DNA of 64,000 bases, taken from NCBI RefSeq assembly GCF_027286305.1, contig NZ_CP114599.1:3505001-3569000 (forward strand), given 5' to 3'. A program made the position numbers and the translations under genes. How positions within the stretch are numbered: the stretch's first letter is position 1; each line of letters opens with the position of its first letter. Source of the DNA: Phenylobacterium sp. NIBR 498073. Lineage in GTDB: Bacteria; Pseudomonadota; Alphaproteobacteria; Caulobacterales; Caulobacteraceae. The notes beneath the pieces were generated by a model. That model made no database searches, was not told where the DNA came from, and was given only the letters and a program-made list of their open reading frames with translations. Shown here in pieces: positions 1 through 8,519 of the stretch.

Positions 1-873
1 GAGATGGAAGAGAAGATCCGCGACGAGGAGATGGTCGCGCGCGGCGAGATCACCGGCTCGCTCTACGAGAGCGCCTCGCGTATCGGGGCCAACCCCACCG
101 TCGTCGCCGGCATGGTCAAGCTGTTCTCGCACAAGGTCGACTTCGATCGCGACCTGAAAGCCGGCGACGAATTCACCATGGTCTTTGACCGTAAGGTCAC
201 CGAAAGCGGCCGCACCATCGAGACCGGCGACCTGGAATACGCCCAGATCAAGGGCGTGCAGTTCTACCGTTTCGAGCGCGCCAATGGCGACGTCCAGTAC
301 TTCGACGAGACCGGCAAGAACATCAAAGGCTTCCTGCTGCGCACGCCGGTCGACAACGCCCGCATGACCAGCCGCTTCGGCATGCGCCGCCACCCGATCC
401 TGGGCTACAATCGCATGCACCAGGGCATCGACTTCGGGGCCGGAACCGGCACCCCGGTGCTGGCCGCCGGCGACGGCGTGGTGGTCGAGGCCCGCCGCTG
501 GGGCGGCTATGGCAACTGGGTGCGCGTCCGCCACTCCGGCGGGTTCGAAACCGGCTACGCGCACCTCTCGCGCTTCGGCAAGGGCATCAAGGCCGGCGCC
601 CGCATCAGTCAGGGCCAGGTCCTCGCCTATGTCGGCTCGACCGGCGCCTCCACCGGCCCGCACCTGCACTACGAGATCTGGCAGCACGGCAAGCGCGTGA
701 ACCCGATCGGCGCCAAGGTGCCCCAGGGCACGGTGCTGGCCGGCGCCGAACTGGCCGCCTTCCGCGCCCAGAAGGCCCGCATCGACGCTCTGGTCCGCGA
801 CCAGGGCGCCGGCGAAGCGCCCACCCGCCTGGCCGTCGCCGACACCGAAGCGGCCCCGGCCCTGCGACGCTAG
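1..873 (+). CDS. M23-family zinc metallopeptidase, 5' end cut by the window
   Basis: The frame is open from base 1, so the gene almost certainly starts upstream; 289 residues are visible from the first ATG. A LasA/LytM-type peptidase domain covers about residues 117-235, with zinc ligands in HQGID (H139, D143) and GPHLHYE (H220, H222) and another conserved His at 187. The preceding 110 residues resemble the linker of OapA/MepM-like murein endopeptidases. The family cleaves peptidoglycan cross-links in the periplasm; some members are catalytically dead activators, but all metal ligands are present here. Signal peptide and LysM-like parts, if any, lie outside the window. The last 50 residues are Ala-rich and look disordered. 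Confidence 0.9.
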   Translation, partial: EMEEKIRDEEMVARGEITGSLYESASRIGANPTVVAGMVKLFSHKVDFDRDLKAGDEFTMVFDRKVTESGRTIETGDLEYAQIKGVQFYRFERANGDVQYFDETGKNIKGFLLRTPVDNARMTSRFGMRRHPILGYNRMHQGIDFGAGTGTPVLAAGDGVVVEARRWGGYGNWVRVRHSGGFETGYAHLSRFGKGIKAGARISQGQVLAYVGSTGASTGPHLHYEIWQHGKRVNPIGAKVPQGTVLAGAELAAFRAQKARIDALVRDQGAGEAPTRLAVADTEAAPALRR

Positions 874-965
874 GTTGTCCCAAGGGAAGCCGCTACGCGG
901 CTTCCAACCGGCCCTCCTGCGCTCTAATGTGGCAGATCGAACCCTGTTCGCGCGGAGAGTCGCCT

Positions 966-2195
966 TTGACTGCAGCCGTCAAACCCAAGCCCCGGGCGCG
1001 GTACGCCGCCAAGCGCGACGCCATCATGGCGGCCGCGACCCAGGTGTTCGCCGATCAGGGGATGAGCGGGTTCACCCTGGCCGCCGTGGCCAAGCGGATG
1101 GACCTGCACCCGGTCAGCCTGACCTACTACTTCAAGCGCAAGGAAGACCTTGCCGCGGCGGTGCTGCACGACACCATCGCCCGCTTCGCCAGGATGCTCG
1201 ACGAGGCCGAGACCCACGCCACCCCGGCCGAACGGCTCACCGCTTTCGTCGCCGCCTATTTCGAGACCCGCCGCCGCATCGCCGTCGGCGAGGAGGACGT
1301 GCTGGCGCCGTTCAGCGAGGTCTATCTGATCGAGGGCGAGCAGAAGCAGCCGGTGATCCAGAGCTTCGAGGCGCTCTATGTCCGCATCGGGCGGCTGCTG
1401 AAGTCCGACGAGACGCCCTGGGTCACAGCGCCGCGCCGGCAAGGCTTGGCCCGGCTGGTGGTCAACCAGTTGACCTGGGCCGACACCTGGCTGCCGACCT
1501 ACGAACCGCAGGACTATCCGCGCGTCGCCGCCCGGCTCAGCGACATCATGATCAACGGCCTGCCGGCCGCGGGCCAGCCCTGGCCGAACGGCGCTCTGCT
1601 GGCGCTCGGGACGCCCAGCGCCGAGAATGACGAGGTCACCCGCGACCGGTTCCTGCTGGCCGCCACCAAGCTGATCAACCGCGAGGGCTATCGCGGCGCC
1701 TCGGTCGACAAGATCTCGGCCGAGCTCAAGGTCACCAAGGGCTCGTTCTATCACCACAACACCGACAAGGACGAACTGGCGGTGGCCTGCTTCGGGGCCA
1801 CCTTCGACCTGATCGACCAAGCCAAGCGCGAGGCCGGCAAGGCGGAGAGCAACTGGACGCGTCTATGGCTGGCGGTGACCTCGCTCGGCATGCTGCAGGC
1901 CGAGGGCGCGGGCGCGCGGCTGCTGCGTCACCACTGCATGGCCGCGGTGCCGCTGGCCATGCGCCGGCAGATGCTGATGCGCTTTCTGCAGACGACCAAC
2001 TCCTTCGCCGGCATCATCGCCGACGGGGTGGCCGACGGTTCGATCCGTCCGGTCGACCCGATGATGGCGGCGCATGCGATGATGGTGACGTTCAACGCCT
2101 GCCTGCCGCTCGAGCCGCGCCGGCGGCCGGTCGTCACCGACGGGGTGATGGAGGAATATCTCCGTCCGGCCCTGCTCGGATATTTCGTGAAATAG
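966..2195 (+). CDS. Regulator with two TetR-type DNA-binding domains in one chain
   Basis: This protein of about 409 residues carries two TetR N-terminal HTH domains, at about residues 16-62 (recognition region VSLTYYFKRKEDL) and 226-271 (KGSFYHHNTDKDEL). Each is followed by its own all-helical ligand-type region, so it looks like two TetR proteins fused head to tail. An ATG at 927 is in frame, but TTG at 966 has GGAGAG six bases upstream and fits better. Ordinary TetR proteins are about 200 residues and dimerise; a tandem chain could act as a built-in pseudo-dimer or read two half-sites. No obvious target gene is adjacent. The ligand is unknown. Confidence 0.85.
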   Translation: MTAAVKPKPRARYAAKRDAIMAAATQVFADQGMSGFTLAAVAKRMDLHPVSLTYYFKRKEDLAAAVLHDTIARFARMLDEAETHATPAERLTAFVAAYFETRRRIAVGEEDVLAPFSEVYLIEGEQKQPVIQSFEALYVRIGRLLKSDETPWVTAPRRQGLARLVVNQLTWADTWLPTYEPQDYPRVAARLSDIMINGLPAAGQPWPNGALLALGTPSAENDEVTRDRFLLAATKLINREGYRGASVDKISAELKVTKGSFYHHNTDKDELAVACFGATFDLIDQAKREAGKAESNWTRLWLAVTSLGMLQAEGAGARLLRHHCMAAVPLAMRRQMLMRFLQTTNSFAGIIADGVADGSIRPVDPMMAAHAMMVTFNACLPLEPRRRPVVTDGVMEEYLRPALLGYFVK

Positions 2196-2232
2196 GAGCC
2201 CCGGAGCGGGTGCGATCCGTTCCGGGGGCTCC
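2195..2232. terminator. Hairpin between convergent genes
   Basis: GGAGCCCCGGA (2195-2205) pairs with TCCGGGGGCTCC (2221-2232) with one bulged G. It begins at the stop codon of the TetR-type gene and ends just before the stop of the leftward small gene. There is no T-tract on either side, so a terminator role is an inference from position. Confidence 0.4.
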
Positions 2233-2240
2233 CTAGCCTC

Positions 2241-2489
2241 CTACTTGCTCGGCGTCTTGGCGGCCGGCGGCGTCTTGGCCATCGCGGTCGTCGTCGCCGC
2301 GGCCGACGAGCACTTGGCGTAGTGCCCCTTGGCGTCGCGGCATTTGGTCGGCTTGGCCGGGGCGGCGGCCGCGCACTTGGCGAAATGGCCTTGCGCGTCG
2401 CGGCACTGGGTGGCGGCCGAGGCCGCGCCGGCCGTCGACAGACCGGCGACCAGCGCCAGGGCGGTCGCCAGGGACAGACTGCGGGACAT
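2241..2489 (-). CDS. Small exported protein with duplicated CRDAxGHxAKC motif
   Basis: The 82-residue precursor has a clear signal peptide with a likely cut after ASA at residue 25. The mature part holds two copies of one motif, CRDAQGHFAKC at 29-39 and CRDAKGHYAKC at 50-60, each bounded by two cysteines ten residues apart, followed by an Ala/Thr/Lys/Pro-rich tail. The cysteines could form two disulfide loops in the periplasm. Similar short CRDA-G-F/Y-KC proteins occur in alphaproteobacteria without a known function. A second small exported gene lies directly upstream on the same strand, and the two may be co-transcribed. Confidence 0.7.
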   Translation of the reverse strand: MSRSLSLATALALVAGLSTAGAASAATQCRDAQGHFAKCAAAAPAKPTKCRDAKGHYAKCSSAAATTTAMAKTPPAAKTPSK

Positions 2490-2515
2490 AGCGGTCCTCC
2501 TCAGGATGGAACGAC

Positions 2516-2710
2516 CTACTTGGTCGCGGGCGTGCTCACCGTCGCGGCGGCGGGCGCGGCCTTGTGATGCTTGTGCTTCTTGTGGTGGGCGGCCGGCTTG
2601 GCCGGCGCGGACTGGGTCGCCGGCGCGGCGGGCGGCGTGGCCGCCATGGCGACGCCGGCCAGGGCGAGGGACGCGGCCAGCGAACCGGCGACGAGGATGG
2701 TGGGCTTCAT
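2516..2710 (-). CDS. Small exported His/Lys-rich protein
   Basis: Starting at the Met of MKPTILVAG (2710), the product is 64 residues with a signal peptide cut near AMA. The mature peptide is almost only Ala, Pro, Thr, Lys and His, with a HHKKHKHHK cluster in the middle. An in-frame start nine codons upstream would place extra residues before the signal peptide and is less likely. The basic His-rich patch could bind metal or an acidic surface; that is only inference from composition. The gene lies 26 bases upstream of the CRDA-motif gene on the same strand. Confidence 0.6.
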   Translation of the reverse strand: MKPTILVAGSLAASLALAGVAMAATPPAAPATQSAPAKPAAHHKKHKHHKAAPAAATVSTPATK

Positions 2711-2835
2711 GGGACTTGCTCCGAACGGCGGGGACATCCGCCTGTCCCTCAGCCTCGTCCGGCCACCTGACGCGCCTCGGGCGCGGGTCTTACAAATAGT
2801 TGAGCGAGTGATCGCCGTTTCAGACGACGCCCACG

Positions 2836-2860
2836 AAAAAGCCCTCCCCGAAGGGAGGGC
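2836..2860 (-). terminator. Intrinsic terminator of the alcohol dehydrogenase gene
   Basis: Read leftward, GCCCTCCC and GGGAGGGC form a GC stem (2841-2860) around a short loop and are followed by five U. It lies 30 bases past the dehydrogenase stop codon. Confidence 0.88.
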
Positions 2861-2889
2861 TCCTGATCGTCCCGAAGCCGGAGCGTTCG

Positions 2890-3972
2890 TCAGTCGAAGA
2901 CGATGACCGAGCGGGCCAGTTCGCCCTTCTTCATTTCCTCGAAGCCTTCGTTGACCTGCTCCAGCTTGATGCGCTGCGAGATCATTTCGTCGAGCTTCAG
3001 CTTGCCGTTCATGTACATGTCCACCAGGCGCGGCATGTCGACCGGGAAGCGGTTGGAGCCCATCATCGAGCCTTGCAGCTTCTTTTCGCCCAGGAAGGCG
3101 AAGCCCGGCAGGGTGATCGACTGGCCGATCGGGATCATGCCGATGATGTTGGCGGTGCCGCCGCGGCGCAGCATGTTGAAGGCCTGCTCGGCGGTCTTCG
3201 ACAGGCCGATGGCCTCAAAGGCGTGATGGACGCCGCCCTTGGTCATTTCGAGCACTTCCTTGACCGCGTCGGTCTTGGAGGCGTCGATGAAGTCGGTGGC
3301 GCCGAACTGATGGGCCAGGTTGCCCTTCGAGGCGACCATGTCGATGGCGATGATCCGGCCGGCGCCGGCGATCGCCGCGCCGTTGATCGCCGCCAGGCCG
3401 ACGCCGCCGCAGCCGATGACCGCCACGGTCTCGCCGGGACGGACGCTCGATGTGTGGATGGCCGCGCCGACGCCGGTCATCACCGAGCAGCCGATCAGAG
3501 CGGCGCGGTCCAGCGGCATGTCCTTGCGGATCGCGACGCAGGCGTGCTCGTGGATCAGCATCTGCTCGGCGAACGACGACAGGTTCAGATACTGCTGCAT
3601 CGGGCCGGTGGTGGCCTTCAGGCGCGGCTCTTCCTCGGCGTCGCGCTTGGTGTCGGGCGACACGCACAGCGACAGGTGGCCGGTCAGGCAGAATTCGCAG
3701 TGGCCGCAGTAGGCCGACAGGCAGGTGATGACGTGGTCGCCCGGCTTGACAGTGCGCACTTCCGAACCGACCTGCTCGACGATGCCGGCGCTCTCATGGC
3801 CCAGCACCGCCGGCAGCGCCGTCGGGTAGGAGCCTTGCATGAAGTGCAGGTCGGAGTGGCAAAGGCCGGCGGCCTTGGTGCGGATCAGCACTTCGTGCGG
3901 GCCCGGCTTGTTGATCTGGACGTTCTCGATCTGAAGCGGCTTGCCCACTTCGCGTAGCACTGCGGCTTTCAT
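2890..3972 (-). CDS. Zinc-dependent alcohol dehydrogenase (medium-chain family)
   Basis: The 360-residue product has catalytic zinc ligands C38, H59-E60 and C162, the structural zinc cysteines C89, C92, C95 and C103, and the NAD-binding motif GCGGVG at 187-192. The pattern fits the class III-like branch of Zn alcohol dehydrogenases, which oxidise alcohols or S-hydroxymethyl thiols in the cytoplasm; the exact substrate cannot be read from sequence. Length is normal for the family. GGGGAG lies about ten bases before the ATG. A strong terminator follows, so the gene is probably transcribed alone. Confidence 0.92.
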   Translation of the reverse strand: MKAAVLREVGKPLQIENVQINKPGPHEVLIRTKAAGLCHSDLHFMQGSYPTALPAVLGHESAGIVEQVGSEVRTVKPGDHVITCLSAYCGHCEFCLTGHLSLCVSPDTKRDAEEEPRLKATTGPMQQYLNLSSFAEQMLIHEHACVAIRKDMPLDRAALIGCSVMTGVGAAIHTSSVRPGETVAVIGCGGVGLAAINGAAIAGAGRIIAIDMVASKGNLAHQFGATDFIDASKTDAVKEVLEMTKGGVHHAFEAIGLSKTAEQAFNMLRRGGTANIIGMIPIGQSITLPGFAFLGEKKLQGSMMGSNRFPVDMPRLVDMYMNGKLKLDEMISQRIKLEQVNEGFEEMKKGELARSVIVFD

Positions 3973-4134
3973 CTACGGCGATCTCCCCAAGCGACGCCCG
4001 ATCGGGCGCGGATTATCGAAGCCACGGTATGGCCGCGGCGCTCGTCACGCCAACCTTATCGCCGTTCAGGTGGCCGTGGCCAAGGCGTTTTTGGCCGACG
4101 CCGGCCGATCGGCCGCTGGAGAGGTCGCTTGGGG

Positions 4135-4533
4135 CTATTTCGGGGCCCAGACGTCGGCGCGGCTGGACGACGAAACGATGTCCGAGCCGGACGTGCTGAG
4201 GCTCGACATCGGCACCGTGGTGGTCTTCCCCTGCGAGGACAGCGTCACCATCCCTCCCTCCACCTTGACCACGCGGCCGACCTCGGCCCCGGCCGCGTCC
4301 TTGACCCGTGAACCTGCGCGCAGGTCCGAGGTAGTGGCCGCGGTATTGACCGCCCGCCCGGTCTCGGCGACCGGCGGCGCCTCGTAGTCCCTGGCCGGCC
4401 GGTTGGCCGGGGTGTCGATGGGCGGATAGAGCCCGCGTCCCTGATCGTAAGGGGCCGGCTGCTGCGCCGCCGCCGAACCGGCGAGCACCGCCAGCGCGGC
4501 GCCGGCAAGAGCTGGCAAGAGCTTGACGTTCAT
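4135..4533 (-). CDS. Exported protein of unknown function with PRC-barrel-like C-terminus
   Basis: The product is 132 residues with a signal peptide ending near AAA (residue 23). A Pro-rich middle part is followed by a small beta-rich segment (RAGSRVKDAAGAEVGRVVKV...) of about 45 residues that resembles PRC-barrel-like periplasmic proteins of Caulobacterales. No catalytic residues are visible. It is flanked by the dehydrogenase and hydrolase genes on the same strand with gaps of 80-160 bases, so it may be a single-gene transcript. The function is unknown. Confidence 0.65.
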   Translation of the reverse strand: MNVKLLPALAGAALAVLAGSAAAQQPAPYDQGRGLYPPIDTPANRPARDYEAPPVAETGRAVNTAATTSDLRAGSRVKDAAGAEVGRVVKVEGGMVTLSSQGKTTTVPMSSLSTSGSDIVSSSSRADVWAPK

Positions 4534-4613
4534 CTTGGGTCCTCCCGAAGTCCGCCCAGCGGCGACCTAACCCGGGCCCTCGCGCGAAGTTCCGCCTGCA
4601 GCGCCAATCGTGA

Positions 4614-5534
4614 TCAGGCCTGCGCCGTGCGCCCGCCCAGACGTAGCCGCGGCCAGGTCAGGCGCCGCAGCAACGCCAGATCCGGCAGCCAGCGGCGGCG
4701 CACCGGGATACAGGCCTCCAGCGAGGCCAGCAGCGGCTCGACCGGCCCGTTGCTGATGAAGTGGTCGCCGCCGGGCACCCGCTCGAACCGGATCGGCTTC
4801 CAGCTTGCGGTCTGGACCGCCAGCCGCTCGGCGATCTCGATCGGCGCGAAATCGTCCTTGTCGCCGTGGATCACGTGCACCGGAATGCGCAGCCGCCCCA
4901 GCGCCGCGTGCAGGTGCTCCAGCTGGCCCGGCTGGTTCGACACCTCGAGCACCGCATGGCGCAAATCGCGCGGGATGACCTTCAGCAGCTTGGTCCCCAG
5001 GTGCACCAGCCAGCGGGCCGTCGGCCCGGATTCGCCGAAATAGCCCGACAGCATCACCAGGCCAGCGACCCGGCGCGGGTTTTGCTCGGCCATGATCGAG
5101 GCGATCGCCGCGCCATAGGACTGGCCGACCAGCAGCACCTTCTGCCCCGGCCTCGAATGCAGCAGCGGCGCCAGCGCCCGCGCCTGGACCTGGATGTCGC
5201 CGACATACTCTACCGGCTCGGAACCGGCGTAGCCAGGACGGTCGACGACCACCATCTCGCGGTCCGGCGGCAGCTGCGCCAGCACCGGGGCCCAGTATTC
5301 GGCCCAGGACGGCGCTCCGGTAACGACCACGATCTTCCAGGGGGCGGGCCGCGCACGCGGGGTCGCCAGCGCCGAAATCTTCCAACCAAGACCGCCGCCG
5401 GCCTCGAAACGAAAGCGCCGCACGACGCTGTCGGGATAGTCGTCCGACGTCGGCACGTGCTCGGTGCGGCCGCTCGCGGCCGACGTGAAGCACGCCCATC
5501 CCACGGACAACACGCCCTTGGGTCTCTTATGCAA
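4614..5534 (-). CDS. Alpha/beta-fold hydrolase
   Basis: This 306-residue protein has the nucleophile elbow GQSYG (S139), an acidic residue in HGDKDDF (D225 or D228) and the catalytic His in GGDHF (H258), a complete Ser-Asp-His triad. The start is a TTG at 5534 preceded by GGGAG seven bases upstream. The first 35 residues are weakly hydrophobic and not a convincing signal peptide. The family includes esterases, lipases and haloalkane-type hydrolases; substrate is not predictable. The gene has its own upstream gap of about 110 bases and is probably not part of the ubiG operon. Confidence 0.85.
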   Translation of the reverse strand: MHKRPKGVLSVGWACFTSAASGRTEHVPTSDDYPDSVVRRFRFEAGGGLGWKISALATPRARPAPWKIVVVTGAPSWAEYWAPVLAQLPPDREMVVVDRPGYAGSEPVEYVGDIQVQARALAPLLHSRPGQKVLLVGQSYGAAIASIMAEQNPRRVAGLVMLSGYFGESGPTARWLVHLGTKLLKVIPRDLRHAVLEVSNQPGQLEHLHAALGRLRIPVHVIHGDKDDFAPIEIAERLAVQTASWKPIRFERVPGGDHFISNGPVEPLLASLEACIPVRRRWLPDLALLRRLTWPRLRLGGRTAQA

Positions 5535-5643
5535 GGTTCAGCTCCCAACTCGGATGCCTGATACGAACTGAACGCCTTGAAGCGGCGGCAGTTTCGTCTT
5601 CTCACGAGGGGACAACCACCGCGGGATAAATTCGCCTGAGGCG

Positions 5644-7266
5644 CTAGCCGGTGAGACGACCGCTATAGGCGAAGATCACCCCCAGCCAGGGATGCGCGGT
5701 GACCACGCTGAACCGGTAGACGCCATCCCGGGCGAACGAGGTCGCGCGGACCTGTGGTCCGAGCGCCTTCGGCAACGGCAGCGGCCCCAGCCGCCAGGAC
5801 AGCATCCGCCAGGCAAAGCCGTTCTTCCGCAGCACCGGCTGGAACCGGAAGCTCAACGGCCCGACCCGCTCCTCGAACTCGCCCGGCGCGGCCAGCGACC
5901 GCAGTCGCGAACTGAAGCGACAGGGACCGAAGTCACGGGTCCACCACTCGCCTCCGGCATCGGGAGCGATCGTCACCTTGAGGTCGCCGTAGCATCCAGT
6001 CTCGGGTAGCCCGATCACCGTGCGGGACAACCGCACGAGCAGCCCCCGCGCGCCGCGCGCCACGCCGCGACCGCTGAAAGTTTGTCTCGATGTACGGTCA
6101 TGCACCGCGACCACCGGCGCCGGCAGCTCCCAAGTCGCGTCGCCGAGCATTCTTTGCAGCAGGGTCGGCGCCTCGGGCGCGCCGCCGTCGGCCCGGGTCG
6201 TGATCTGCAGGCCGGCGAGTTCGTCGATAATCTCGTCCAGCGTGACCAGCCCCACGCAGGCCTGCGCGCCGCGCGCCTCGATCCGCCCGTCGACCAGGCC
6301 GCGCAGGACCGCCGCCGCGGCCGCCACCGGAACGCTCGGCCCCGCATTGGCCTGCGCCGCCAGCGACCAGCGCGCCCGACGCGCCGCGCCGTCGCCGCCC
6401 GTCCCTTCGGCCAGCACCACCATGCCGCCGCGGTCCGAGCCCAGCCCCGCAGCCAGGTCGGCCATCGCCCGCAACGGCCGAGCGGCCGGCTCCAGCGAAC
6501 GCACCACGCGCAGGCGGACCAGCCAGGACATCAGCCAGAGCCCCACGTGCAGCGGCGCCAGCTCCAGCCCGGCCAGGAACCGCGCCTCCTGTTCCACCCG
6601 TCCGGCCATCAGGTCGAGGTCGGGCGTCTCGCACAGCGAGCCCAGCCGTCGGCCGAGGCCAGGGAAGGTAACGCGCCGCAGGCCGCTCCATCCGGCCTCG
6701 TGCGCCCAGCGGCCGCCGGTGAACACCCTGACCGGCCGCCCCACATACGACAGGATGGCGCGGACGACCGAGAGTCCGCGCGGCGCCCGCGCGCCCGGCG
6801 AAATGGCGACGGTCACCCGATCGAGGCGGGTCCAGCCGGCGGTCAGGGCATCCAGCGCCGCGTTCGACAGCGCGGGGGTGGAACTCGCGCCGGTGACGGC
6901 GATCACGCCCGCCGACCTCGCCTCGGCGTCGAGCGCGGCGGCGAAGCCGGCGACAAAGTCGCGGCCGTCGGCGATGTCGATGTAATGCGCGCCCAGCGCG
7001 ATGGCGGCCCGCGGCAGATGCATGGCGCTGCGCTGGAACGGTCCGGCCGCATCGATCACCGCCCAAGGCCGCAGCTCTCGCAGGGTTTCTGGACGGTCGC
7101 GGTCGAAACCTGCCGCAGCGCAACCCAACTCGCCGGCCAGCGCCTGCGCCCGTTCCAAGCCCCGGGCGGCCAGGATCAGCTCGATTTCAGGCCACGGCGC
7201 CAGCAGCCGCACCAGCCGTTCGCCGAACGCCCCCGTCGCCCCGACCAGAACAACGCGGCGCGTCAC
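5644..7266 (-). CDS. Saccharopine dehydrogenase-like NAD(P)-binding protein with DUF4166 C-terminus
   Basis: The true start is GTG at 7266, which overlaps the stop of the DCC gene as GTGA; the open frame continues upstream but is an antisense shadow there. The 540-residue product begins with a Rossmann motif GATGAFG (9-15) and a saccharopine dehydrogenase-like domain to about residue 330. The final 170 residues match the DUF4166 type, with a predicted beta-rich fold. The substrate is unknown. It ends the four-gene leftward unit ubiG-FkbM-DCC-this gene; DCC thiol proteins beside DUF4166 proteins are a recurring bacterial arrangement, which suggests joint function. Confidence 0.8.
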   Translation of the reverse strand: MTRRVVLVGATGAFGERLVRLLAPWPEIELILAARGLERAQALAGELGCAAAGFDRDRPETLRELRPWAVIDAAGPFQRSAMHLPRAAIALGAHYIDIADGRDFVAGFAAALDAEARSAGVIAVTGASSTPALSNAALDALTAGWTRLDRVTVAISPGARAPRGLSVVRAILSYVGRPVRVFTGGRWAHEAGWSGLRRVTFPGLGRRLGSLCETPDLDLMAGRVEQEARFLAGLELAPLHVGLWLMSWLVRLRVVRSLEPAARPLRAMADLAAGLGSDRGGMVVLAEGTGGDGAARRARWSLAAQANAGPSVPVAAAAAVLRGLVDGRIEARGAQACVGLVTLDEIIDELAGLQITTRADGGAPEAPTLLQRMLGDATWELPAPVVAVHDRTSRQTFSGRGVARGARGLLVRLSRTVIGLPETGCYGDLKVTIAPDAGGEWWTRDFGPCRFSSRLRSLAAPGEFEERVGPLSFRFQPVLRKNGFAWRMLSWRLGPLPLPKALGPQVRATSFARDGVYRFSVVTAHPWLGVIFAYSGRLTG

Positions 7267-7688
7267 GAGGCCGGCGGCTCCAGGACGAACCGCGCGCGGA
7301 TTTCCGGCGAAGGGATCATGCAAGTGTCGCGGCGGCCCATCAGCCGATACCGATTCTGCGCGACCCAATCGTAGCCGGCGTCCCGCCAGGGCTTCGGGAC
7401 GAGGCGCAGTACGGCGAACCAGCGCCAAGGCGCCGGCAGCCTTCGCGTCAGCGCGATCACCGCATCCGAGCCTGTCAGCGCGCGGCCGCGGTCGATGAAC
7501 AGAAAAGTATCGGGCTTGTCGGGATCGATCCCCCCGTGAACCGCCAGCAGCCGGCCATAGGGCGACTGTATCGGCGCAAAGCGCAGCCGCCCCAGTCGAT
7601 CGAGCCTCAGGGCCAGCCGCACCGACCGGGAACAGAAGTTGCAGACGCCGTCGAACACCCAAATGCCGTCGGCGTCCGCGAGGTCCAT
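7263..7688 (-). CDS. DCC-family thiol-disulfide oxidoreductase-like protein
   Basis: The ATG at 7688 lies two bases after the FkbM stop codon. The 141-residue product has the family-defining start VFDGVCNFCSRSV with a CxxC pair (C16, C19) and then LRFAPIQSPYG, typical of DCC (DUF393) proteins. A thioredoxin-like redox role is proposed for the family but not proven. The stop overlaps the next start by four bases (GTGA), so translation is probably coupled. The neighbouring Rossmann/DUF4166 enzyme is the most likely partner. Confidence 0.88.
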   Translation of the reverse strand: MDLADADGIWVFDGVCNFCSRSVRLALRLDRLGRLRFAPIQSPYGRLLAVHGGIDPDKPDTFLFIDRGRALTGSDAVIALTRRLPAPWRWFAVLRLVPKPWRDAGYDWVAQNRYRLMGRRDTCMIPSPEIRARFVLEPPAS

Positions 7689-7690
7689 GG

Positions 7691-8494
7691 TCAGGCCGCC
7701 ATCCGCGCCTTGAAGACCCCGTCCGGCAGGTCCGCGGCCCGGTCCGGGTGAACGAAGAAATAGTCCTTCCAGGGCGCCTCGACGTCGACGTCCGAGCATT
7801 CTTCCAGACGGTCGGCGTTGAGCGCGAACATCCGGTAGCCCCGGGACAGGAAGACCTCGAGCACCGCCTGCGCCGAGCCGCTGAAGCGGCCCTCCAGCAT
7901 CAGCGGATGGATCTCGATCAGCACGTGCGGCCGGTCGCGCTCGATGATGTGCTCGGCGCCCTTCAACGCCTTCAGTTCCGCGCCCTCGACGTCCATGCGA
8001 ATGAAGTCGACCCGGCTCAGGCCCTGCGCCTCGCAGTACTGGTCCAGGGTCGTCACAGCAGTCGGCTCGACCTGCGCGCCCTTGTCCTCGAAGTCGGGAC
8101 GCACCGGGCTCTGCGGCCGCTCGGCCGCGAGATAGGCATAGCCGCGCGCCATCCGCCCGGACATCTTGATCGGCGTCACCAGAAGCAGCTCGCCCGGCGC
8201 GTCGGCGACCGCGGCGTTGACCGGGGTTACGTTGCCGGAAATCCGGTGCCAGGCTAGGCACACCTTCAGCACCTCGAAGGTGAAGGCCGACGGTTCGAAC
8301 GCGTGGATCTGCGCTTTCGGCGCGACCTGGGTCATCACATAGGAGTGCCGCCCATCGCTGGCCCCCACGTGCAGGCAGACCGGCGCGCCGCTGAGCAGGT
8401 CGGCGAGATACGGAGTCTCGGGTTCGTGCTTGGCCCACGCCCTGTTGCGGCGCCAGGCGCGATAGGCGTGACCGAGCACCCTGATCGAAGGCAT
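7691..8494 (-). CDS. FkbM-family SAM-dependent methyltransferase
   Basis: The 267-residue product has the SAM-binding motif LHVGASDGRHS (41-51), an acidic loop in HAFEPS and the FkbM signature DFIRMDVEGAELKALKGA around residues 163-180. FkbM enzymes O-methylate sugars, lipids or polyketides; the acceptor cannot be read from sequence. The gene starts 25 bases after the ubiG stop and runs directly into the DCC gene, so it is the second gene of this operon. The first 25 residues are basic and aromatic, possibly membrane-associating. Confidence 0.88.
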   Translation of the reverse strand: MPSIRVLGHAYRAWRRNRAWAKHEPETPYLADLLSGAPVCLHVGASDGRHSYVMTQVAPKAQIHAFEPSAFTFEVLKVCLAWHRISGNVTPVNAAVADAPGELLLVTPIKMSGRMARGYAYLAAERPQSPVRPDFEDKGAQVEPTAVTTLDQYCEAQGLSRVDFIRMDVEGAELKALKGAEHIIERDRPHVLIEIHPLMLEGRFSGSAQAVLEVFLSRGYRMFALNADRLEECSDVDVEAPWKDYFFVHPDRAADLPDGVFKARMAA

Positions 8495-8519
8495 GGGTAC
8501 TTCCTCGTGGCCGGCCTCT

